DNA of 29,532 nt from NCBI GenBank assembly GCA_015143735.1, contig VKHC01000015.1, positions 1-29,532 of the forward strand, read 5' to 3'. Every line of letters begins with the position of its first letter. The first letter of the stretch is position 1. The position numbers were made by a program, and so were the translations under genes. The stretch is from Synura sp. LO234KE (lineage: Eukaryota > Sar > Synurophyceae > Synurales > Mallomonadaceae). The notes under the pieces were generated by a model that made no database searches, was not told where the DNA came from, and saw only the letters and a program-made list of their open reading frames with translations. Positions 22,944 through 29,532 of this stretch are shown in pieces.

Positions 22944-23924
22944 CAGACCGATACAGCGTCCCACTCCTTCCAGAACAGGCGTGGCATCTCACAGCTCCGA
23001 ATTTTCTCTGGCTGACTTGGATTGCATCACGGGTTCTTGGCATGTCAGTACAACTGCAACCCCATCGGGTCAAGAATTGACGGTCCTGTATCGTATCTGG
23101 CCTTTGTTGGATCAGGTCCTTTCCCCTCCTAGGTCACTTATCCTTCGTCGACCCTCCGAAATCACGGTCAACTCGGGGTCTATGGCGATCGATGGTGGTT
23201 TTTGGAAATGCTTGCTTGCGACCTCGCGTCCCCCCGGACAACGCTCCTCACTCTCACGACGTCCAATGGTCATCCTACACTACCGTGGGGGCGTCTCACT
23301 CGCCAGTCTTCCAGAAATTGTTGTGATCTACTGCTCGACTCCCTACCTACCCCCCCCTTATGTCGGCATGGTCCCGCCGCACTCGTGTATTGCCTCACTA
23401 GTCCCACTCACTTCGATCATAGGGGGGAGGCGGTTGGCACCGATAAACTCTTGGCACCCAGCATGTCTATATTGGACTCCACACAAGCACAGGCTACTCC
23501 CCGTCCACTCCACCGCGCTGTTAACTACGGCACCTATCGTATCTTCCTTTTCCTTCTGTATACATTGCTCCTGGTCTACAGCGGTATTCAACGATGCGGC
23601 GGAGAAGTCACTTCCCAGACCCTGTTACTCTCCTCACGGGCATCCTCCACGCCCTCTGAAACCACTCTGCGGCAGAGAACGAAAATAGATTATGTATACA
23701 CGTTCTCGCCCTTGCTCATGCGGTCTATCCGGTCTTCGCCAACGTCCCACTTCAGTGAAGTCAAGGAATGGTTGTTGGAATCGGTTCATCTTCATTTCTC
23801 GGTATTTACATCACGTGAGTCCTGCATTCCCTCCCGGGAGTACTCCCCGAGTCTCCACCTCCCAGCGCTCGGCATGTATATCACGCAGGCGTACGCGGCT
23901 ACGGGAATCTCACCTCCCCAACTC

Positions 23925-24060
23925 TTGGTAATGTTCCAGGAATCGATACCACCTAGAAGGAGCCGTGGTTCCAAACAGTTGGGGTCAAGATTGACCTCAA
24001 GCGGTTTAAAACTCGGAAACAAGCTGAGAACTTTAAGAAGGTCGTCACCCTAGGGCAACC
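23925..24060 (+). pseudogene. viroplasmin-like domain relic of LINE copy B
   Basis: The frame reads LGNVPGIDTT, then a stop where W is expected, then FQTVGVKIDLKRFKTRKQAE. It aligns with LGHVPGIYTSWREA and VKRFSTRKK of copy C. The KRFKTRKQAE tail is the usual end of the viroplasmin fold. Confidence 0.6.
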
Positions 24061-24420
24061 TCCGGCTCTTCTACTTTTTTTCTTCCTACCCCAGCTGCTT
24101 TCTGCCGCCCGACGCAAGAGGCCCCGCCCTTCGCCCACTTGGAGCGGCCTGGTACGCCGCCCTCGCGGACCCCCCTCTCGGTCCGAGATTCACGTACCCC
24201 GGTATATATTTAGCCAATCTGTCGGTAGAAAAACCAGTATTGCTTTATTAAATCACGGGTTTCTATCGCTCCCGTGTCCTCTTCCCCCATAACCTCACCT
24301 TCCGGCGGGGTCTGGGGATAATGCCGGGGACTAAGTAGATTCTCCGAGTGCATTCTCTCGGATCTCTACACTCGGTCGCGGGAGTAGCTAGTTCAGGCAG
24401 TGAGGGGGGATGCCCTACAT

Positions 24421-24589
24421 AATTGGCCTGTACCACTGTCGTAAACTAACTATTAGATTTCCCGGAAAGTTCTGACACGCGGGCCTCCTTCTGCTGTGGT
24501 GGACCCTTCAAGCCAGGTGGTTATGAGAGAAAGGCCAAATAAGCGTTGTTTGTCGAAGCTGGATGTACCAGTATAACTAATATTCAGAG
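24421..24589. other. flank between LINE copy B and a decayed gene
   Basis: No feature recognised. Confidence 0.35.
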
Positions 24590-24856
24590 AAAAGTTGGTC
24601 CAACTGGCCAATGCCACAATTATCCGGAGAGCTATAATTGTCGCACTTAATAAATGGCAGAGTGCTATGTATAGTGCAGATGACGATCAAAACCGAATAT
24701 ATATTGAAGATTTTTTGTTCTTCAGAAATAAATTCGTCCCTTCGGTGGAGTGTTGCAGATTGAGCAGCAGCAACTGTCCAATCATGAGGTTTAGAGCATG
24801 CTTACTTACATCGTTTGTCAAAGGACTAAACTGGAGATGCTAAGTTTGTGTGAGAC

Positions 24857-24872
24857 ACAGCTTCGTGCACCA
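24857..24872 (+). repeat. target-site duplication, left, SINE copy 2
   Basis: ACAGCTTCGTGCACCA, repeated exactly at 24983-24998. Confidence 0.87.
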
Positions 24873-24982
24873 CGATTGCCCTTACCCCTAGTGGGATCTG
24901 CCAATTTGGCTCATAAGGGTGCTTAGTGATTGATATGTTCGCATGTTTTTCTCTAAGCTAAGTATATCTTTTGAAAAAAAAA
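24873..24982 (+). mobile_element. SINE copy 2 (5'-truncated)
   Basis: About 110 bp starting CGATTGCCCTTACCCCTAG, sharing nearly all of its body with copy 1 plus a GGGTGCTTAG segment that copy 1 lacks, and ending in A-runs. Perfect 16-bp duplication. Same truncation point as copy 1. Confidence 0.88.
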
Positions 24983-24998
24983 ACAGCTTCGTGCACCA
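24983..24998 (+). repeat. target-site duplication, right, SINE copy 2
   Basis: Exact repeat of 24857-24872. Confidence 0.87.
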
Positions 24999-25362
24999 AG
25001 TTTAAGTTCAACCTTCCTCACATCCAGACCTAGATAGATTACTGCCTACATGCCTGAACCCACCACCGGAAGCGCTTTGAGATGCTTATAGTGATTTTGT
25101 ACCATGAGAATTCCAAGCCTTTCTTCCCAATATCCACTTATGATAATGGTTAGCTGAACTACTTATTCAACGGCACGACGTGAGAAATACAGACTCTGAG
25201 AAATGAAAATGGAAGGACTTCACCGCCATCCTGACCACTTACTTTTGAGGCTTACAGAAATCCAGAGACCACGAAAATCTTGTTGAAGATACGTTGTCTA
25301 TTTTTAAACCGGGCAAGGTGTGCATCTTTACGCTACCATAATAGTCTTAGAATTCAAGTTGC

Positions 25363-25836
25363 GTGGGACATCCAACTTCAAATGCCTTCGACCGAAGCGT
25401 TTTCGGGCGACCAGGAGACCCCGGGCACACCAGCCCAACACCTGCGGTGCTCCCCAACGCCTCCAGCCCCCAACGGCAAACGGCTCTGCGGAATGTCACG
25501 GACGAGGCGCTGCAAAATATTACCCGGACCGTAAGGGAGTGGACCGGGAGGGAGGAAGGGGACAGTATCGGGCCTGGCCGGTCACAGGAGCCCGTTCTCA
25601 CTGCGGGCTGGGAGAAACCGCGCACTGGCTCCCGGATAAGCCATCACCCACCCGATGGAGACCGGTCGCCTTCCGACCACACCGACGGCATTGGCACCAA
25701 GGAGCCCAGCCACCATGGGGTTGGCACCAGGAAGCGGCTAAGAGATGGCGAGACGCGAAGTCCCGTTGAGAGAATGGTAGCAACCCGGCAGTGGTTCGCT
25801 ATTCATAGTGGCAAGGTGGCCAAGATTTGGTTTTAG
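25363..25836 (+). CDS. orphan GC-rich ORF, possible retroelement ORF1 remnant
   Basis: Opens MGHPTSNAFDRSVFGRPGDP and stays open for 157 codons to a TAG, in a GC-rich island inside AT-richer DNA. It has a short helical piece (ALRNVTDEALQNITRTVREW) followed by a Pro/Gly/Thr/His-rich, basic region ending WFAIHSGKVAKIWF. Two other frames are also partly open because of the base composition, so the choice of frame is uncertain. No family recognised. Its position among SINE and LINE copies suggests a retroelement structural-protein piece, but nothing in the sequence proves it. Confidence 0.3.
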   Translation: MGHPTSNAFDRSVFGRPGDPGHTSPTPAVLPNASSPQRQTALRNVTDEALQNITRTVREWTGREEGDSIGPGRSQEPVLTAGWEKPRTGSRISHHPPDGDRSPSDHTDGIGTKEPSHHGVGTRKRLRDGETRSPVERMVATRQWFAIHSGKVAKIWF

Positions 25837-25929
25837 CAGAGTTCCTAGGATGAGTAGAGAAAGAGAGGAGGTCAACTGAGACCACGGGGGATTTATCGGG
25901 ACCTAGTAGTTAGTTAAGGGGGTCCTTTT

Positions 25930-26029
25930 GCCCAAACCCCTAGTGGGGTTTGCCAATCTGGCTCATATGGGTGCTTAGCATTATATGCCGTCATCTTTTG
26001 CTAAGCTAAGTTTTACTTTCAAAAAAAAA
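25930..26029 (+). mobile_element. SINE copy 3 (5'-truncated, diverged)
   Basis: CCCAAACCCCTAGTGGGG, then CCAATCTGGCTCATATGGG, GTGCTTAGCA, CTAAGCTAAG and nine A's. Same layout as copy 2 with many substitutions. No clear duplication at its ends, so it is probably older. Confidence 0.8.
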
Positions 26030-26175
26030 CTTCAAATGGGCAAACAGTGGTGAGGTCCTGAAAAAAGATATGGATAAAGGTGAGCACGTATTTCAAGAGG
26101 GCGACGAGTTACTTTACTGGGATATGCCAAGCGAAGAGGAAGCCACTCTTAGGCGATGCCTTGGGAGAACGTGAT
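26030..26175 (+). pseudogene. short coding-like remnant between two SINEs
   Basis: After SINE copy 3 a frame reads KKDMDKGEHVFQEGDELLYW and then DMPSEEEATLRRCLGRT before TGA. Acidic and protein-like but too short to classify. It may belong to the same dead gene as the ORF ending at 25836, split by the SINE. Confidence 0.25.
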
Positions 26176-26187
26176 CGGTGAACTGTG

Positions 26188-26322
26188 TACCAGTCTAGCT
26201 CAGTTGGAAGAGCGTCAGGCCCTTAAGCTGAGTTCATGGCCAGCCTTGGATTTGCTAATCTGTATTGGTGCTTCACATTATTCGCCTTTTATATTTTGTT
26301 AGCTAAGTATTATTTTTAAAAA
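26188..26322 (+). mobile_element. SINE copy 4 with tRNA-Lys-like head
   Basis: The head has a Pol III A box TAGCTCAGTTGG (26196-26207) in a D-arm context (GTTGGAAGAGC). An anticodon-arm-like segment follows: TCAG, the loop CCCTTAA and CTGA, placing CTT (Lys) at 26222-26224, with C instead of T at position 33. The T arm is shortened (GAGTTCATGGCC). The body then matches copies 1-3 (GGATTTGCTAATCTG, GGTGCTTCACATTAT, GTTAGCTAAGTATT) and ends in an A-rich run. It is not a functional tRNA, because the acceptor and T arms do not pair. No target duplication found. Confidence 0.75.
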
Positions 26323-26790
26323 TGGTAAAATCTGGAACGGGCTAATTTTCTTCATTGCGTGTAATACATGGGATCCCGTGGCCTTTTGAGGAAAATCAAT
26401 AGTTAAGTATTACCATGAAACACGAATAACCAAACCACCTCCAGTGAACCATGTGGCGAGTCCCGTGGCACCCAGTAGGGGGACCTGGAGGGCTACTCCG
26501 GCGGCCGACCCTAGTCGGCCACAACATCCCCGGGATCGCGTGGCCTTACACGGGGAACTTTGCCCCCTATTCACCTTTTGACGAACTTCTTCTGATGTAT
26601 CGCTTCAGGGCGCTGAGCTCTCCGCCGACGTCACGGAGGAAATGGCTGCTCTGCCTGCCATTACCACGCCACCTCACTATGCCCAATTTTCATATGTTTT
26701 CATATGCTTGCCGAAAATCCAACAGTTATTTATTACGAAGTGGTAAATATGAGAGACAAAACAGGAAGTCAAACATAGCCTAAGGCACCT
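26323..26790. other. flank between SINE copy 4 and LINE copy C
   Basis: An open frame from 26451 (MWRVPWHPVGGPGGLLRRPT) in GC-rich DNA looks repeat-derived, but no family is recognised. A GGGATCSCGTGGCCTT word occurs near 26371 and again near 26531. Confidence 0.3.
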
Positions 26791-27174
26791 ACTTGTAAAT
26801 AACCACCCTCTGTGTACCCAACGGCAAGTCCTGTGACCGAGTAGAGGGAAAGCGGTTGCTACACCCGGACAGATAGTTAATCCCCCACAAAGTTCCCATT
26901 ATAATCATGCACAGGGAGAGCAGGAAGAGTGAGAGAACGAAAAATCAGAGCAAGGCGACGAAAGAATGCGCGCCAGGCGACAGGTTGTCGGGAGTCAAAA
27001 GGAGGCAGGCGAGGATCCCGCCGAGGGGTGCGAAGGCGCTCCGACCGGCCGAGCGCCAGAGGCACTTCGGACCGACGCCGCGACCGTGGCCGGGAGGGGG
27101 GAGGGACCGCTAAGGCCGAGGGCCGTAAGGCTGGAGCAGGAGGTCGAAATTGCGTCATGAGGTGGGGGGCCGCA

Positions 27175-27470
27175 CACCCCTGGGCCGCCAGTCTGTCTGC
27201 TGCCGCATTCCCTTGGGCCAAGGGGTCGTCGGAGTATAGCATTTTCGCGCTTCACCTGGTCCAGAAGGGCATTGACGCGAGAGATGATCTGCTTGTTGGC
27301 AACCGGTTTGATGGCGCGGGTTGCGAACACTTTGACGCAGTAAAAGCTGTCAGAGATAAGATTGTAGCGCGGTGTGAGGTCGGGGTCAAGGGATTTGCGC
27401 CGTCTACGGATCCAGTCCAGGGCATGGTAGAGACGCTAAGTTCCCCGTGTTGCTGGTGGCACGCCGAGCA
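27175..27470 (-). pseudogene. RNase H domain of LINE copy C
   Basis: In order, across two small frame shifts: GELSVST then ALDWIRRRRKSLDP (catalytic Glu helix), ISDSFYCVKVFATRAIKPVA (catalytic Asp in DS-x-Y), NKQIISRVNALLDQVKREN, and GNAAADRLAAQG (the GN-x-x-AD-x-LA segment with the last Asp). With the TDG segment seen in copy A, all four DEDD-type catalytic positions of RNase HI can be found within the family. Confidence 0.7.
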
Positions 27471-27471
27471 C

Positions 27472-28542
27472 CTATCCAGTCGCGTCCTGTAGGGGAGGTC
27501 TCTTTTGTAGTCCTCGGCTTTTTTTCCGTGTGGAGAAGCGCTTGACGTCCGAGAGAATGCCAATGGTATGGGGCTTGGCTTCCCGCCAAGAGGTGTATAT
27601 ACCCGGAACATGCCCGAGGCGAACTGCGTAGAAGACCGTGGGAGCAGAGGCGGTGAGGTGACGACGCTTAAGAAATTGCAGTTGTAATGTGCGAAGGAGG
27701 GCCGGGCCAGCTTCTGGTGTGTTGGAGAGGGCGGTGTGGTAGGCCGCTTGCTGGCGAGCAGTCCAGAGGGTGTCAATCCTACTGACTAAGTGCTTGCTCA
27801 GAGCGAGGAGGCTCTCGCTCAGGGCAGTCACTGAGTCCGTAGTGAGGAGCACTTGATCAAGTTGAGTGATTTGGGACGAGTTCCAGTTCCCCATGCAGAT
27901 ACGGTGTCCATCCACTTCTTGCACAAGACGGAGGAGAACCGGGAAGAGGCGGCGGTCTAGATCAGTCAAGAGAGGTACTGTAAGCAGGAGATCATCTGAC
28001 TCGGCTCTGGCTTGACACAATAGGGGATGTTGGCAGGAGCGAAAATTGTGGTCGTAGGTGTCGTTTGCTGCGGTCATGTCGGATGCGCACAGTTTGTAGG
28101 TGAGAGGGGACTTGCGTTCAAGGTCTGTCTTAGCGCCCTTGCAGGCGTTGTGGCCGATCGTCCAGTGCCTTTCATGGAGAAGGCGTTCGTAGTGACCCCT
28201 CTCACCGAAGGACTTGCCAGAGAGGTGGAGAACCTTGCCAGCAAACCGAAGCGAAACATCTTGCCAGCGAGTGGGGTAGTGTTGGACAGCTCTGTCTTGG
28301 TCACGAGCTAGTTGAGCGTCAGCCCGCTTCACGTCGGAGATTCGGGCTTCTAACGGGATGAGAAGCATAGTCTCCGAGGAGAGGTCTGACCAGACCCAAC
28401 GATTGAGAACGAAGTCAGAAGGGATGCACTCGGAGAGCGAGAGCACCTGTACCGGGTCCTCTTGGAAAAACGTGCCATAGATGGAGGAACATGACTCAGT
28501 TTGGGAGAGGCCCGAGATGGCGTAAGCAGATGCGAGTGCCAT
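27472..28542 (-). pseudogene. LINE copy C ORF: Cys/His cluster and viroplasmin-like domain
   Basis: A 356-codon open frame. Residues 121-175 hold the Cys/His cluster: LLHERHWTIGHNACKGA, then C152, H165 and C170. Residues 304-345 are the viroplasmin-like domain FYAVRLGHVPGIYTSWREA ending VKRFSTRKK, the clearest of the three copies (G-x-x-PGIYTSW). Between them is a helical region (about 185-290). The frame is lost just after KRFSTRKK, before RNase H. The ORF is part of a longer polyprotein, so its first Met is not a true start. Confidence 0.65.
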
Positions 28543-28609
28543 TCCCAGGGCGGGGCCAGAAAGGGAGCGCGTGGAGAGGTCTGGGGAGGTGGCTGCATAG
28601 CACAGTCTT

Positions 28610-29233
28610 CTAGAGTGTTAGAGTTACGTGGAGATGAGCAGCTTCAAAGAGATATTCTACCACTTCATTGGAGAAAGTGGCGGGAGGGGAACGAAAGGAT
28701 TTGACGAGGGACTGGTCGGGAAGGTAGATGTCCAAGTCACGGAAATCCGCTTCCGGATCAGACTCCCAGAGACCCCTTAGGACGCCGGCCAGGAGGAGCG
28801 ATTTGGACGTAGGTCGTGTGGTTTTGGCGGGAACCTCGCCTTGATAGAGGGTGGGGGACCACTTTACATGATCCAGGGTGCGGAGAACACAGAGAGAGAT
28901 GCGAAACGCTCCGACCCCCAGAACCGAGTGAAGAGGGGAAAAACCCGAATGACAGTGAAGCTGGACGTATACCGTCCGCTTGCCCACATGTGCAGAATCG
29001 TTGTGAAGGCCATTTAGGCCAAGGGGAGGGCCTGGGACGGGCACTCGACCAAGATGCCCAGGGGACAGAAACGGCAGTACCCGGAGGACTTCCACCACAG
29101 GCGGAAGACTGTCCATGGTGGATAGGGGAGGAGGCAGGCCGGAGCGGTGCGGAGTTTCAGTGGAGGAGACTAAAGTTACCCGAGAGGCGCGGAGGCCGGA
29201 CATCGAAGAGGGTCCGAAGATTTCCGAAACCAA
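28610..29233 (-). pseudogene. LINE copy C linker ORF
   Basis: A 207-codon open frame between the RT-side segment and the Cys/His ORF. Contains HVKWSPTLYQGEVPAKTTRP and LRGLWESDPEADFRDLDIYL. No domain recognised. It ends at a TAG, after which the element continues in another frame. Confidence 0.5.
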
Positions 29234-29532
29234 GAGTCGATGTCACTAGGACCGTGATAGAGCTGGGGGGTGGAAGGGCGGCGGGCAACTGTCCGCACGG
29301 TAGGAGAGAGAACAGGAAGGGGGAGGAGCCAGTGGCGGTACACGATGTCAGACCGGAAGCCATTGGGTGTGCTGTAGGTGGAGACCGTAAGGATTTCTGT
29401 GATCCTGTTGGAGAAAAGCTGGGAGGAGTCGGTGAGATGCCACGCTTGTCGCGGGAGCAGGGGCACCGATTCACTAACCGGGAGGGAGAGGCCACGGAGA
29501 GCGTCAAGTAAGGGCGATGGGAGATCTGGGAA

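Larger units (their letters stand above)
20100..24420 (+). mobile_element. LINE-like retrotransposon copy B, longest copy in window
   Basis: Decayed non-LTR element on the plus strand with an N-terminal region (AALQAKTHAMLQIQRLLGV near 20260), an RT domain (about 20940-22130), thumb and linker, a segment matching copies A and C (PLLPEQAWHLTAPNF near 22960), a viroplasmin-like relic (about 23925-24050) and a 3' UTR shared with copy A (24245-24415). A SINE with 15-bp duplications sits in it at 22826-22928. No RNase H motif is readable after the viroplasmin relic. Stops and frameshifts occur throughout. Left boundary approximate; no target duplication of the LINE itself was found. Confidence 0.8.
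24590..25080 (+). pseudogene. decayed unrecognised gene split by SINE copy 2
   Basis: An exon-like frame follows an acceptor-like ATTCAG and reads KLVQLANATIIRRAIIVALN, KWQSAMYSADDDQNRIYIED and FLFFRNKFVPSV. A second frame then gives VLQIEQQQLSNHEV, a stop, and TKLEMLSLCETQLRAP. The SINE breaks this second frame at 24873; with the SINE and one duplicate removed, the frame continues as SLSSTFLTSRPR before the next stop. Helical and charged; no family recognised. It could be an exon of a larger gene, but stop and frame change favour decay. Confidence 0.33.
26790..29532 (-). mobile_element. LINE-like retrotransposon copy C, best-preserved C-terminal half
   Basis: Reads right to left and is cut by the window end, so its RT domain, if present, lies outside. 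Order on the minus strand: PLLPRQAWHLTDSSQ segment (about 29466-29176), linker ORF (29233-28610), Cys/His cluster (28182-28018), viroplasmin-like domain (27633-27508), RNase H (about 27470-27175), GC-rich tail and a 3' UTR whose end (CTCGGTCACAGGACTTGCC near 26838) matches copy A. Two long open frames remain, with few frameshifts between them. No poly(A) or target duplication is clear at its 3' end. Confidence 0.8.

Noticed and set aside
25925-26050. Target duplication around SINE copy 3 (TTTGCCC / GGGCAAA)
   Set aside because: The two words are inverted, not direct, repeats, so they cannot be a target-site duplication.
26188-26260. Functional tRNA-Lys gene
   Set aside because: A box and anticodon arm are present, but the T arm is shortened, position 33 is C and the acceptor ends do not pair. 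The downstream body shows it is a SINE head.
26929-27492. 187-codon plus-strand Arg/Gly-rich ORF
   Set aside because: GC-rich antisense of the RNase H and tail region of LINE copy C, where motif order supports the minus strand.
28816-29511. 231-codon plus-strand ORF
   Set aside because: Antisense to LINE copy C; the minus-strand frames match copies A and B, this one matches nothing.

Overview
This is nuclear DNA from a eukaryote with small, intron-rich genes. Five genes can be read through their splice sites: GDP-L-fucose synthase (12 exons, +), a protein with four cyclic-nucleotide-binding (CNB) domains (8 exons, -), ribosomal protein eS12 (2 exons, +), a Rab8/RabE-type GTPase (3 exons, -) and a long pirin-like protein (1 exon, +). 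Their introns are short: of 24 inferred (counting one unproven gene), most are 49-69 nt and the longest is 160 nt. Intergenic gaps can be tiny; Rab and pirin diverge across 62 bp. The Rab sequence and the extended pirin with an N-terminal hydrophobic leader look most like protist, perhaps stramenopile (SAR), versions. That placement is inference; no search was run.

Layout. 1-975: flank with a decayed unrecognised gene on the minus strand. About 975-4075: LINE copy A (+), with most of the RT palm deleted. 4678-5175: short DNA transposon with TTTTTGGC-rich inverted ends, ending 65 bp before the GDP-fucose synthase start. 5241-7108: GDP-fucose synthase. 7864-11455: CNB protein, convergent with it. 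11616-12137: eS12, divergent from the CNB gene. 12686-13337: a small candidate three-exon gene. 14824-15180 and 15360-16850: two decayed genes, the first with a phosphatase-like signature. 17498-18240: Rab. 18303-19538: pirin. From about 20100 to the end the window is repeat-dominated: LINE copy B (+, 20100-24420) carrying a SINE, a decayed gene split by a second SINE, an orphan GC-rich ORF, two more SINE copies (one with its tRNA head), and LINE copy C (-, about 26790 to beyond the window end).

The most interesting material is the repeat fraction. Three diverged copies of one non-LTR (LINE-like) family together give the order RT - linker - Cys/His cluster - viroplasmin-like RNA/DNA-hybrid-binding domain - RNase H. 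A tRNA-Lys-derived SINE family with a conserved tail and poly(A) sits in and beside them, and two of its copies have 15-16 bp target-site duplications. All three LINE copies are broken. The five spliced genes look intact, so the broken frames elsewhere are probably real decay and not sequencing error.
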